Of a stretch of 64,000 nt of DNA, positions 17,976 to 26,758 are shown piece by piece (the stretch's first letter is position 1; every line of letters starts with the position of its first letter). The notes under the pieces were generated by a model. It had not been told where the DNA came from, made no database searches, and saw only the letters and a list, made by a program, of their open reading frames with translations. Source of the DNA: Flavobacterium sp. ASV13 (GTDB lineage Bacteria; Bacteroidota; Bacteroidia; Flavobacteriales; Flavobacteriaceae); assembly GCF_000745775.1 (NCBI RefSeq), contig NZ_KN050752.1, forward strand, positions 419,074 through 483,073, in the 5' to 3' direction. The position numbers were made by a program, and so were the translations under genes.

Positions 17976-18545
17976 ATGTTTCAATTAGGAAAAACCATAG
18001 TATCAGAGGATATCCTCGAAAAAGAATTTGTTTGTAATTTATCAGCATGCAAAGGGGCTTGTTGCGTCGACGGAGATGCAGGCGCGCCTTTGAATGAAGC
18101 TGAAACTAAAATCCTGGAAGAGATTTATCCGAAAGTAAAACCCTTTTTACGAAAAGAAGGAATTGCTGCAATTGAAGCCCAAGGAACTTGGGTAAAAGGA
18201 ACAGACGGGGATCTTGAAACTCCTCTTATTGACAATAAAGATTGTGCGTATGTTATTTTTGATGGAAAAACGGCACTTTGCGGTATCGAGCAAGCTTATA
18301 ATCAAGGAATCGTAGACTGGAAAAAACCAGTTTCGTGCCATTTATATCCAATCCGTGTGAAAGACTTTACAGAATTTGCTGCGGTGAATTACGATAAATG
18401 GGATATTTGCGATGATGCCTGTTCTTTAGGTAAAGAATTAGAAGTTCCGGTTTACAAATTTGTTAAAGAAGCTTTGATTCGCCGCTTTGGTGAAGATTGG
18501 TATTTGGAACTTGAAAAAGTTGCTGAGGAACTTAAGAACTCGTAA
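17976..18545 (+). CDS. DUF3109-family cysteine-rich protein
   Basis: The 189-residue protein begins with MFQLGKTIVSEDILEKEFVC, the usual N-terminus of this family, which supports the chosen start. It has a Cys cluster at residues 20, 25, 29 and 30 (CNLSACKGACC) and more cysteines in the DNKDCAYV, ALCGIE, PVSCHLYP and DICDDACSLG segments. This layout resembles YkgJ-type zinc or iron-sulfur binding proteins. The biochemical role is unknown. It lies alone between DUF4412 and the ribonucleotide reductase genes. Confidence 0.85.
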   Translation: MFQLGKTIVSEDILEKEFVCNLSACKGACCVDGDAGAPLNEAETKILEEIYPKVKPFLRKEGIAAIEAQGTWVKGTDGDLETPLIDNKDCAYVIFDGKTALCGIEQAYNQGIVDWKKPVSCHLYPIRVKDFTEFAAVNYDKWDICDDACSLGKELEVPVYKFVKEALIRRFGEDWYLELEKVAEELKNS

Positions 18546-18882
18546 AAAATCAAGTGTAAAAAATACCCTTTTGCGAGGGCGTGATTTAACTCAAAAAAAT
18601 AAAGTTTTGACTCAAAAAAAACTTTTAAAAACTATTTAAAATTTCTTGCTTTTTATTTCAAAAAGTCTATATTCTACGGGACTTCAAGATGCTATTTGTG
18701 CTTTTAAAGTGTTCATTTGCAATAAATTAATTATTGTATGAAAATCATTTCAAATTTTGGCCGTTGTTAAAAACTACGTCGAATTGTGAATAAGTTTGAC
18801 TTTCATTTTTAGCGATAATTGACAATCTTTGTAGTCTACTGAATTAGTAAAGTTTCAGTATAAAAATTAAACAAAAATTGTC
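18546..18882. other. 337-base gap upstream of nrdB
   Basis: No gene is supported here. It contains two direct copies of ACTCAAAAAAA (about 18588 and 18610) each followed by an AAAGTTTT- or ACTTTT-like stretch, and an AATCTTTG element near 18826 that could be a weak -7 box for nrdB. I cannot recognise an NrdR box. Confidence 0.4.
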
Positions 18883-19860
18883 ATGTCACAAGTCGAACCA
18901 ATATTACAAGAAAATAAAAATCGTTTCGTTATTTTTCCAATTAAACATCATGATATTTGGGAATGGTACAAAAAGATGGAAGCTAGTTTTTGGACTGCGG
19001 AAGAAATCGACTTGCACCAGGATTTGACAGACTGGAATAACAAATTAAATGATGATGAAAGATATTTCATCAAACATATCCTTGCGTTCTTTGCAGCTTC
19101 TGACGGAATCGTAAATGAAAATCTTGCTGAGAATTTTGTAAACGAAGTTCAATACGCAGAAGCGAAGTTTTTCTATGGTTTCCAAATCATGATGGAAAAC
19201 ATTCATAGTGAAACGTATTCTTTATTGATTGATACTTACGTGAAAGACGAAGCTGAAAAAGCGGAATTATTCAATGCTTTGGAAGTTTTCCCTGCAATTG
19301 CTAAAAAAGCAGAATGGGCTTTAAAATGGATCGAGTCTGATTCATTTGCTGAAAGACTTATTGCTTTTGCAGCTGTTGAAGGAATCTTTTTCTCAGGAGC
19401 TTTCTGTTCAATTTATTGGTTGAAAAAACGTGGTTTAATGCCAGGTTTGACTTTCTCTAATGAGTTGATTTCTCGTGACGAAGGCGTGCATTGTGATTTT
19501 GCGGTTCATTTGCATAATCATCATTTGATAAACAAAGTGCCAAAAGACAGAATCAAAGAAATCATTGTTGATGCTCTTGATATCGAAAGACAATTTGTAA
19601 CAGAATCGCTTCCGGTAAGTTTAATTGGTATGAACGCGACTTTAATGACGCAATACTTGGAATTTGTTGCTGACAGATTACTAGTAGAATTAGGTTGTGA
19701 GCGTGTGTATGGATCAGCGAATCCGTTTGATTTCATGGACATGATCTCTCTTCAGGGAAAAACTAATTTCTTTGAAAAACGTGTTGCCGAGTATCAAAAA
19801 TCGGGTGTGATGAACACAGACAGCGATGCTCAAAAAATTTCATTTGACGCAGATTTTTAG
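18883..19860 (+). CDS. nrdB: Ribonucleoside-diphosphate reductase, small (radical) subunit
   Basis: The 325-residue class Ia subunit holds the di-iron/tyrosyl radical that drives reduction of ribonucleotides. Likely metal ligands by comparison with eukaryotic R2 are Asp74 (AASDGIVNENL), Glu105 and His108 (MMENIHSE), Glu166 (AAVEGIFF), Glu200 and His203 (SRDEGVHCDF). The radical tyrosine would be Tyr112 (SETYSLLIDTY), and it is present. The C-terminal tail SFDADF is like the peptide by which eukaryotic R2 docks to R1. Sequence is closer to the eukaryotic type than to E. coli NrdB. The nrdA gene follows after 266 bases. Confidence 0.95.
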   Translation: MSQVEPILQENKNRFVIFPIKHHDIWEWYKKMEASFWTAEEIDLHQDLTDWNNKLNDDERYFIKHILAFFAASDGIVNENLAENFVNEVQYAEAKFFYGFQIMMENIHSETYSLLIDTYVKDEAEKAELFNALEVFPAIAKKAEWALKWIESDSFAERLIAFAAVEGIFFSGAFCSIYWLKKRGLMPGLTFSNELISRDEGVHCDFAVHLHNHHLINKVPKDRIKEIIVDALDIERQFVTESLPVSLIGMNATLMTQYLEFVADRLLVELGCERVYGSANPFDFMDMISLQGKTNFFEKRVAEYQKSGVMNTDSDAQKISFDADF

Positions 19861-20126
19861 AACAACAGCATTTTTAATTCTGGCCGATTTTATCTAAAGC
19901 CATAATTAATATTTACAGAACATTTATTAGGTTAGATCTCTATCACCCAAATCGGAGATTTAATAGCAATTTTAACGGCTTTTCGGTTTGATATTCAAAT
20001 TGGAAAAGGGCAACTATTGAGAATCCTGTAATTCTCGAAAAATAATTTAAAAACACGCAATGTTTAGGGACTGGAATTCGTTTTCTAGTTACTTTCATTT
20101 TTTCAATAACTATAAAAGGTAAGCTT

Positions 20127-22520
20127 ATGTATGTAGTAAAAAGAGATGGCCACAGAGAGCCCGTAATGTTTGATAAGATTACAGAAAGAATCAAAAAATT
20201 GTGTTACGGCTTGAATGAGCTCGTAGATCCGGTTAAGGTAGCGATGAGAGTTATCGAGGGATTGTATGATGGGGTTTCTACTTCTGAATTGGATAATCTT
20301 GCAGCAGAAACGGCAGCATCAATGACTATCGCGCATCCTGATTATGCTCAATTAGCAGCGCGTGTGGCAATTTCAAATCTGCATTCAAATACTAAAAAAT
20401 CTTTCTCAGAAACGATGAAAGATATGTATCACTACGTAAATCCAAGAAATGGTCAAGATGCACCATTAATTGCAGATGACGTATTTAAAGTGATTCAGGA
20501 AAATGCTGCTTTTTTAGATTCTCACATTATTTACACAAGAGATTTTAATTACGATTACTTTGGTTTCAAAACTTTAGAGCGTTCTTATCTTCTTAAAATA
20601 AACGGAAAAATCGTAGAAAGACCACAACATATGTTGATGCGTGTTTCTGTTGGTATTCACTTAGACGATTTAAAATCGGTAATTGAAACTTACGATTTAA
20701 TGTCTAAAAAGTTCTTTACGCATGCAACGCCAACGTTGTTCAACGCAGGAACGCCGAAACCTCAAATGTCTTCTTGTTTCCTTTTGGCAATGCAGGATGA
20801 TAGTATTGACGGAATTTATGATACATTAAAACAAACAGCAAAAATTTCACAATCAGCGGGAGGAATTGGTTTGTCTATTCATAACGTTCGTGCGACTGGA
20901 TCTTACATTCGCGGTACAAACGGAACTTCAAACGGAATTGTTCCGATGTTGAGAGTGTTCAATGATACCGCTCGTTACGTAGATCAAGGTGGTGGAAAAC
21001 GTAAAGGAAGTTTTGCGATTTACATCGAAACTTGGCATGCTGATATCTTTGATTTCTTAGATTTAAAGAAAAATACAGGAAAAGAAGAAATGCGTGCGAG
21101 AGATTTATTCTTCGCAATGTGGACTTCAGATTTGTTCATGAAACGTGTTCAGGAAGATTCAACGTGGACTTTAATGTGTCCTAACGAATGTCCAGGATTA
21201 TATGATGTTTACGGAGATGAATTCGAAGCGTTATATACGGATTATGAATTTAGAGGAAAAGGAAGAAAAACAATCCGTGCTCGTGAATTATGGGAGAAAA
21301 TCCTGGAATCTCAAATCGAGACTGGAACACCATATATGTTGTACAAAGATGCAGCAAACCGTAAATCGAACCACAAGAATTTAGGGACAATCCGTTCTTC
21401 TAACTTGTGTACAGAGATTATGGAGTTTACTTCTAAAGATGAAATTGCAGTTTGTAACTTAGCTTCTATTTCGTTACCAATGTTTATTGAAAACGGAAAA
21501 TTTGATCATGAAGCGCTTTATAACGTTACAAAACGTGTAACTCGTAACTTGAACAAAGTAATTGACAGAAACTATTACCCAGTAAAAGAAGCTGAAAATT
21601 CTAACATGCGTCATCGTCCAGTTGGTTTAGGTGTGCAAGGTTTGGCTGATGCTTTCATTATGTTGCGTATGCCGTTTACAAGCGATGAAGCTAAACAATT
21701 AAACCAAGAGATTTTCGAAACTTTATACTTTGCTGCTGTAACCGCTTCTATGGAAATGGCAAAAGAAGAAGGTCCATATTCAACTTTCGAAGGTTCGCCA
21801 ATGTCTCAAGGAGAATTCCAACACAATATGTGGGGAATGAAAGATGAAGAATTATCAGGCCGTTGGGACTGGGCTTCATTAAGAAAAGAAGTTGTAGAAC
21901 ACGGAGTTCGTAACTCATTGTTAGTTGCACCAATGCCAACTGCATCGACTTCTCAGATTCTTGGAAACAACGAAGCTTTCGAACCTTATACATCAAACAT
22001 TTACACACGTCGTGTATTGTCTGGAGAGTTCATCGTAGTAAACAAACATTTACTAGAAGACTTAGTAAAACTAGGTTTATGGAACGAAGATTTGAAACAA
22101 GAAATTATGCGTCATAACGGATCTGTTCAAAATATAGATAAGATTCCACAAGACTTGAAAGATCTTTATAAAACAGTTTGGGAAATGTCGATGAAAGATA
22201 TTATCGATATGTCTCGCCAAAGAGGTTATTTCATTGACCAGTCTCAATCGTTGAACTTGTTCATGCAGGATGCAAACTATTCTAAATTGACGTCAATGCA
22301 TTTCTACGCTTGGCAATCTGGTTTAAAAACAGGAATGTATTACCTAAGAACAAAAGCGGCTGTAGATGCGATTAAATTCACATTAAACAACGATAAAAAA
22401 GAAGAAACTGCTCCGTCATTAGTTGCAGAAACTGAAGCAATCAGTGTCGAGGATTATAAAGCAATGCTTTTAAAAGCACAAGCTGCAGATCCTGAGGATT
22501 GTGAAATGTGTGGGTCTTAA
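20127..22520 (+). CDS. nrdA: Ribonucleoside-diphosphate reductase, large (catalytic) subunit
   Basis: The 797-residue subunit reduces ribonucleoside diphosphates. It starts with an ATP-cone (about 1-90, MYVVKRDGHREPVMFDKITE), the allosteric activity site. The redox pair is Cys217 (SSCFLLA) and Cys443 (AVCNLAS); the thiyl radical residue is Cys428 in NLCTEI. The mobile C-terminal thiols are Cys792 and Cys795 (CEMCGS). The motif RGTNGTSNGIVPML and the overall length fit the eukaryote-like class Ia group, matching nrdB. A hairpin terminator follows 60 bases after the stop. The gap of 266 bases to nrdB is wide for a simple two-gene operon. Confidence 0.96.
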   Translation: MYVVKRDGHREPVMFDKITERIKKLCYGLNELVDPVKVAMRVIEGLYDGVSTSELDNLAAETAASMTIAHPDYAQLAARVAISNLHSNTKKSFSETMKDMYHYVNPRNGQDAPLIADDVFKVIQENAAFLDSHIIYTRDFNYDYFGFKTLERSYLLKINGKIVERPQHMLMRVSVGIHLDDLKSVIETYDLMSKKFFTHATPTLFNAGTPKPQMSSCFLLAMQDDSIDGIYDTLKQTAKISQSAGGIGLSIHNVRATGSYIRGTNGTSNGIVPMLRVFNDTARYVDQGGGKRKGSFAIYIETWHADIFDFLDLKKNTGKEEMRARDLFFAMWTSDLFMKRVQEDSTWTLMCPNECPGLYDVYGDEFEALYTDYEFRGKGRKTIRARELWEKILESQIETGTPYMLYKDAANRKSNHKNLGTIRSSNLCTEIMEFTSKDEIAVCNLASISLPMFIENGKFDHEALYNVTKRVTRNLNKVIDRNYYPVKEAENSNMRHRPVGLGVQGLADAFIMLRMPFTSDEAKQLNQEIFETLYFAAVTASMEMAKEEGPYSTFEGSPMSQGEFQHNMWGMKDEELSGRWDWASLRKEVVEHGVRNSLLVAPMPTASTSQILGNNEAFEPYTSNIYTRRVLSGEFIVVNKHLLEDLVKLGLWNEDLKQEIMRHNGSVQNIDKIPQDLKDLYKTVWEMSMKDIIDMSRQRGYFIDQSQSLNLFMQDANYSKLTSMHFYAWQSGLKTGMYYLRTKAAVDAIKFTLNNDKKEETAPSLVAETEAISVEDYKAMLLKAQAADPEDCEMCGS

Positions 22521-22579
22521 TTTTTTTTTAGAAGACAGAAAATAGAATAAAGAAGAAAGATTTATTCTTTAATTAATAG

Positions 22580-22612
22580 AAAGCAGTTATCGTAATGATA
22601 GCTGCTTTTTTT
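22580..22612 (+). terminator. Intrinsic terminator after nrdA
   Basis: AAAGCAGTTATC and GATAGCTGCTTT form a 12-base stem (one G-U pair) with a 5-base loop, followed by a T run. Confidence 0.85.
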
Positions 22613-22745
22613 ATATCCATTAATTTAATCAACAATTCTTATCATTTCGAAGAACAAGGAATGACAATATTCTAATTAATTCCCCGTTCTAATTATTACC
22701 AAAGATTTTTAAAACTTAGCATCTCATAACTAAGTAACTCAAAAT

Positions 22746-22775
22746 CTTTCTCTTAATTAAACCTTTAAGAGAAAG
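22746..22775. repeat. Short inverted repeat upstream of the DUF1800 gene
   Basis: CTTTCTCTTAA (22746-22756) pairs perfectly with TTAAGAGAAAG (22765-22775) across an 8-base loop. It sits 29 bases before the gene and could be an operator or a leader hairpin. The rest of the 284-base gap contains a degenerate TCATTTCGAAG...GGAATGA word (about 22639-22664) but no gene. Confidence 0.55.
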
Positions 22776-22804
22776 GAAAGTCTTATTGTAATAATTTCTG
22801 AATT

Positions 22805-24202
22805 ATGAAAAAAAGCAATCTTTGGTCATTACGATTGGGTTTTTCTGGAAAAGAATCTGATAAAATTGAAAAACTAGGATTAGAGAAATTTCTAAAACAT
22901 TCCTATGATTCGAAATTCGATAAACAACTTCCAGCTTTTTTAGAAGACGATCCCAAAACACTTATCGAATTAAAAGAATTTAAGCAGGCCATAAAAGATG
23001 CTGATTCTGACGCTAAAAAGAAAATTCTGAAAAAAGAAATTTATTCGGCCATTGAATTAAGAAGATGGTGGATTAATAAAATGCGAACAGATGAATTTCC
23101 GCTTCGGGAAAATATGGTTGTTTTTTGGCACAATCACTTTGTTTCTACTTCGCAAAAAGTAAAAGTCAATTACTGGATTTATCAGCACAATATGATTTTG
23201 CGCGAACATGCTTTTGGGAACTTCAAAGAGTTAACGAAGCAAATCGTAAAGTCAAACGCGATGATAAAGTATTTAGACAATGTCGACAATAAAAAAGGCA
23301 AATACAACGAGAATTTAAGTCGGGAATTGTTGGAGTTATTTACTATCGGAATTGGAAATTATTCTGAAAATGATATTAAAGAAGGCGCAAAAGCACTCGC
23401 AGGTTTAAATTATGGCGATGAAGGAGGCGTTTATAGAAAAATTCCTGAAGATAACAGTGATAAAACGTATTTCGGAAAAACGGGAAACTGGAAATCCGAT
23501 GATCTTGTTGATATCATTTTCGAACAAAAAAACATTCCGTATCTCATTACCAGAAAAATTCTAAAATGGTTTATTTATGATAATCCGCCTGAGGATTTAG
23601 TGACTTATTATGGCGATTATTTCCGAAAGAAAAACTTCGAAATCCAACCTTTGCTGACAAAAATTTTTACCGAAGAATATGCCAAAGAGAATTCGGGAAA
23701 CAAAATCAAAGATCCATTAGTATATATTATTCAGTTGATTGATGAATTGGAAGTAAAAGATTTTGATGACGCGATGATAGCGCTTTTTCTTCGGCAACAA
23801 GGAATGGATTTATACAATCAGGTAAATGTAAAAGGCTGGGACGGAGGAAATTCCTGGTTGACTTCTCAAATTTATTTACAGCGAAATAATACATCTGATT
23901 TGCTTTGCAGTGGGAGAAGTATTTCGAAGAAAGTATTGAATACAATGACGGGAGATGATGAAAAACCAAAAGTAGAATTCGACAAAATCGATGTGAAAAT
24001 TGATTTTGATTCCAATGGAAACAACAAAACAATCATTGCCGAATTGTCGAACCGATTATTATTTGATGTAAACGATTCCATGCAAAAAGACATGGAGAAT
24101 TTACTCAAATACGATTTTGACCCAAAAGAAGAGCACGCCAATTTTGCCGTCATCCGACTTTTTAATTACATCACAAAACTTCCAGAATATCAATTAATCT
24201 AA
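22805..24202 (+). CDS. DUF1800-family protein
   Basis: The 465-residue protein has the DUF1800 signatures: RENMVVFWHNHFVSTSQKVK (residues 101-120), NENLSRELLELFTIGIGNYS-type segment (ENLSRELLELFT near 164) and a C-terminal region ending with VIRLFNYITKLPEYQLI, close to the usual family ending. DUF1800 genes are nearly always followed by DUF1501 genes, as here (11-base gap). The pair is thought to act in the cell envelope, but its reaction is unknown. Here the protein has no obvious signal peptide at its N-terminus (MKKSNLWSLRLGFSG), which is usual in short members. Confidence 0.88.
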   Translation: MKKSNLWSLRLGFSGKESDKIEKLGLEKFLKHSYDSKFDKQLPAFLEDDPKTLIELKEFKQAIKDADSDAKKKILKKEIYSAIELRRWWINKMRTDEFPLRENMVVFWHNHFVSTSQKVKVNYWIYQHNMILREHAFGNFKELTKQIVKSNAMIKYLDNVDNKKGKYNENLSRELLELFTIGIGNYSENDIKEGAKALAGLNYGDEGGVYRKIPEDNSDKTYFGKTGNWKSDDLVDIIFEQKNIPYLITRKILKWFIYDNPPEDLVTYYGDYFRKKNFEIQPLLTKIFTEEYAKENSGNKIKDPLVYIIQLIDELEVKDFDDAMIALFLRQQGMDLYNQVNVKGWDGGNSWLTSQIYLQRNNTSDLLCSGRSISKKVLNTMTGDDEKPKVEFDKIDVKIDFDSNGNNKTIIAELSNRLLFDVNDSMQKDMENLLKYDFDPKEEHANFAVIRLFNYITKLPEYQLI

Positions 24203-24213
24203 AAGCAGTAATC

Positions 24214-25380
24214 ATGAACAGAAGAGATTTTCTAACATTGACAGGAACTTTTACAGGCGGAATGCTCGTGCTTCCTGATTTTTTGCACGCTTTTGGATCG
24301 CAGAATAATTTGATTATTGGTGAACAATGTGTTGTTTTTGTACAATTGAATGGAGGAAATGACGGATTGAATACTTTTATTCCGTACGACGATCCTTTAT
24401 ATTATGACTATAGAACCAAAATAGCTTTAAATAAAGATTTGGTGATTGGTAAAAATAAAGGAATGGCTTTTCATCCTTCCTTGAAAGATTTTGCCCAAAT
24501 GCAACAAAACGGAGATTTGGCCGTAATTCAGAATGTGGGTTATCCAGAACCGATTCGGTCGCATTTTAGAAGCCAGGAAATTTGGCAAACCGCAACAGAT
24601 TCTAATAAATATATCAATGAAGGCTGGCTTGGCAGGTATTTAGATCTTCAGTGTAACGGACATCAGGCGACGGCCGGAATAAATTTAGATTCTATTGATA
24701 ATCTTGCTTTAAAAGGCGTCGAACCTAATTTTATAACGGTAAAAGATCCAAACCGATTTAAAGTAAAATCAGATGAAGAAGAAAATGTAACATTGTCTGA
24801 CAATCCGCACTTAGATTTTGTTCGAAAAATTGCCAATTCTGTTACTGAAGGTTCAGATGAAATTCAGAAAGCTTTGGCGAAATCAAAAACCGAAATAAGT
24901 TATCCAAAAACAGAATTGTCCAAAAACTTGGAATGGATTGGAAGGTTGATAAAAGGGAATTTGAATTCGAAAGTATATTATACGTCGCTCGGTGGATTTG
25001 ATACGCATGATAATCAAATTGCAATTCACGAGAAAAAATTAACCGATCTGAATGATGCTTTGTACAGTTTTTATCAAGATTTGAAACAAGCCCAATTATT
25101 GCAGAATGTGACTATCGTTGTTTTTTCAGAATTTGGACGAAGAGTAAAAGACAATGGAAACGGAACGGATCACGGAACTGCAGCGCCAATGTTTATCATC
25201 GGAGGAAATAATAAAGGAACGATTTTAGGAAATAATCCGAATTTAGCTGACTTGGATAACGGCGATTTAAAATACCAAATCGATTTTAGAAGTGTGTATG
25301 CTTCTCTATTAAAAGAAAAATTGAATTTCGATTATTCTAAAATAGGGATTATGAATAAACCAGTTTCAGGATTGTTTTGA
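24214..25380 (+). CDS. DUF1501-family protein with twin-arginine signal
   Basis: The 388-residue protein begins MNRRDFLTLTGTFTGGMLVL, a twin-arginine (Tat) signal, so it is probably folded in the cytoplasm and exported. DUF1501 belongs to the alkaline-phosphatase/sulfatase superfamily; visible family motifs are VFVQLNGGNDGLNT (about 45-58), SLGGFDTHDNQI (about 257-268), VVFSEFGRRVKDN and GTDHGTAAPMFIIGG, which carry metal-binding Asp and His residues. Substrate unknown. It is the partner of the DUF1800 gene directly upstream. Confidence 0.9.
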   Translation: MNRRDFLTLTGTFTGGMLVLPDFLHAFGSQNNLIIGEQCVVFVQLNGGNDGLNTFIPYDDPLYYDYRTKIALNKDLVIGKNKGMAFHPSLKDFAQMQQNGDLAVIQNVGYPEPIRSHFRSQEIWQTATDSNKYINEGWLGRYLDLQCNGHQATAGINLDSIDNLALKGVEPNFITVKDPNRFKVKSDEEENVTLSDNPHLDFVRKIANSVTEGSDEIQKALAKSKTEISYPKTELSKNLEWIGRLIKGNLNSKVYYTSLGGFDTHDNQIAIHEKKLTDLNDALYSFYQDLKQAQLLQNVTIVVFSEFGRRVKDNGNGTDHGTAAPMFIIGGNNKGTILGNNPNLADLDNGDLKYQIDFRSVYASLLKEKLNFDYSKIGIMNKPVSGLF

Positions 25381-25390
25381 TTGAATGATA

Positions 25391-25478
25391 GCCACGAATT
25401 CACGAATTTTATTTTTTAAAATCTGTGAAATTGAATTTTATAAACACAAAGATTTGCGCTAATTCGTGAATTCGTGGC
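25391..25478. repeat. Perfect 18-base inverted repeat
   Basis: GCCACGAATTCACGAATT (25391-25408) and AATTCGTGAATTCGTGGC (25461-25478) are exact reverse complements, 52 bases apart. A related but interrupted pair occurs at 47010-47109. AACCTTAG words repeat at 25489-25520 just after it. Confidence 0.85.
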
Positions 25479-25624
25479 GAAAAAACCTTAGAACCTTAGC
25501 AACTCAGAACCTTAGAACCTCATTTTAATATTCTCATTTTAAGCCCATATTTTTATATTATCATACAAAACCTGCTAAATTTGTTAAGAAATCCTTTTTT
25601 GTTTCATAAAATGCAATCTTTTTT

Positions 25625-25654
25625 TTGGTGCGGTAAAAATAATTTATACATTCG
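25625..25654 (+). promoter_or_regulatory. Promoter of the aromatic operon leader
   Basis: TTG (25625-25627), a 19-base spacer, then TACATTCG (25647-25654), one mismatch from TAnnTTTG. Transcription would start near 25661, about 23 bases ahead of the leader-peptide ATG. Confidence 0.6.
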
Positions 25655-25683
25655 CAGAGAATTTAAAACAAAACACAAACAAA

Positions 25684-25764
25684 ATGGCAAGTAACCGTTT
25701 TTATTTTAGCAACAATTTTTATTTCTTCTTTAGTAGAAGTCAGGATTGTGCTATGGTTATTTGA
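25684..25764 (+). CDS. Phe/Tyr-rich leader peptide of the aromatic amino acid operon
   Basis: A 26-codon open frame starts at ATG 25684 and stops at TGA 25762-25764. The product begins MASNRFYFSNNFYFFF and ends SRSQDCAMVI. It has six Phe and two Tyr codons within residues 6-16, with Phe 14-16 in a row. It lies directly upstream of an attenuator hairpin and of prephenate dehydratase. This is the classic structure of a translation-controlled attenuator: the ribosome stalls at the Phe codons when charged tRNA-Phe is scarce. The peptide itself has no expected function. It is too short for routine gene callers. Confidence 0.88.
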   Translation: MASNRFYFSNNFYFFFSRSQDCAMVI

Positions 25765-25824
25765 GAAATATTTAAGACAAATAAAACTAATATACAATCC
25801 TGATGCAAATCAGGATTTTTTTTT
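25740..25824 (+). promoter_or_regulatory. Phe-responsive transcription attenuator (antiterminator and terminator)
   Basis: Three segments are visible. TCAGGATTGT (25740-25749, inside the leader peptide gene) is an exact complement of ACAATCCTGA (25794-25803): the antiterminator. AATCCTGA (25796-25803) also pairs exactly with TCAGGATT (25810-25817) over a 6-base loop and is followed by nine T (25816-25824): the terminator. The two structures exclude each other. A ribosome stalled at Phe codons 14-16 would leave 25740-25749 free and allow read-through; a ribosome that reaches the stop would cover it and let the terminator form. The next start codon is at 25831. Confidence 0.9.
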
Positions 25825-25830
25825 GACTAT

Positions 25831-26664
25831 ATGACAACGAAAATTGCAATACAAGGTATAAAAGGATCATTTCATCATCAGGTTGTGAAAGAGTATTTCT
25901 CTGAAAATGTGGATATTGATGAATGTTTGTCTTTTGAAGAATTAATCGACAGCCTTATTGCCGGAAAATCAGATCAGGCGGTTATGGCGATCGAAAATTC
26001 AATTGCAGGACCAATTATCCCGAATTATGCTTTGATCGACAAGAATAATTTGCACATTATTGGAGAGCATTATTTAAACATTCAGCAGAATTTAATGGCT
26101 TTAAAAGGTCAGAAAATTGAAGATATAAAAGAAGTTCATTCACATCCAATGGCACTTTTGCAGTGTATGGATTTTCTGAAACAATATCCAAATATTAAAT
26201 TGGTTGAGGATAAAGATACAGCTGAAACAGCAAGAAGAATTCAGGAAAAACAATTAACCGGAATTGCGGCAATTGCAAGTGAAACGGCTGCTGAAATGTA
26301 CAATCTGGATATTATTGCATCATCGATTCAAACGATCAAAAACAATATGACACGTTTCGTAATCATCAAAAAGCAAAATTCATTTTTGCCGGAAAGTGAA
26401 ATCAACAGAGCATCTGTTAAGTTTGAATTGGATCATAAAAGAGGAAGTTTAGCAGCGGTTTTAAATGTAATGAGCGACTGCAAACTGAATTTGACAAAAA
26501 TTCAGTCGCTTCCAAAAATTGAAACGCCTTGGAAATATTCATTCTTCGTAGACGTAACATTTGAGAAATACGAAGATTTTGCAAAAGCCAAAGCGTTATT
26601 AAACATCATGGCAGAATATTTTAAAGTGTTGGGAGAATATAAAAACACAAAACCTTTAAGTTAG
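25831..26664 (+). CDS. pheA: Prephenate dehydratase
   Basis: The 277-residue enzyme converts prephenate to phenylpyruvate, the committed step to phenylalanine. The catalytic TRF motif is at 174-176 (NNMTRFVI), and AIENSIAG near 52 is also typical. A C-terminal ACT domain (about 195-270, RGSLAAVLNVMSD) should bind phenylalanine for feedback control; its usual ESRP is QSLP here. There is no chorismate mutase domain; that activity is on the last protein of the operon. It starts six bases after the attenuator T run. Confidence 0.94.
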   Translation: MTTKIAIQGIKGSFHHQVVKEYFSENVDIDECLSFEELIDSLIAGKSDQAVMAIENSIAGPIIPNYALIDKNNLHIIGEHYLNIQQNLMALKGQKIEDIKEVHSHPMALLQCMDFLKQYPNIKLVEDKDTAETARRIQEKQLTGIAAIASETAAEMYNLDIIASSIQTIKNNMTRFVIIKKQNSFLPESEINRASVKFELDHKRGSLAAVLNVMSDCKLNLTKIQSLPKIETPWKYSFFVDVTFEKYEDFAKAKALLNIMAEYFKVLGEYKNTKPLS

Positions 26665-26758
26665 TCTTAAAGTTGGAAAGTCGAAAGTCTTAAAGTCCAA
26701 AATAGAAAGTTTAAAAAGAGCCTAAAGCCTAAAGCTTACGGCCTAAAGCAATAAAAAA

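Noticed and set aside
18737..18769. Ten-codon frame (MKIISNFGRC) upstream of nrdB as a leader peptide
   Set aside because: No control-codon run and no terminator or antiterminator follow it.
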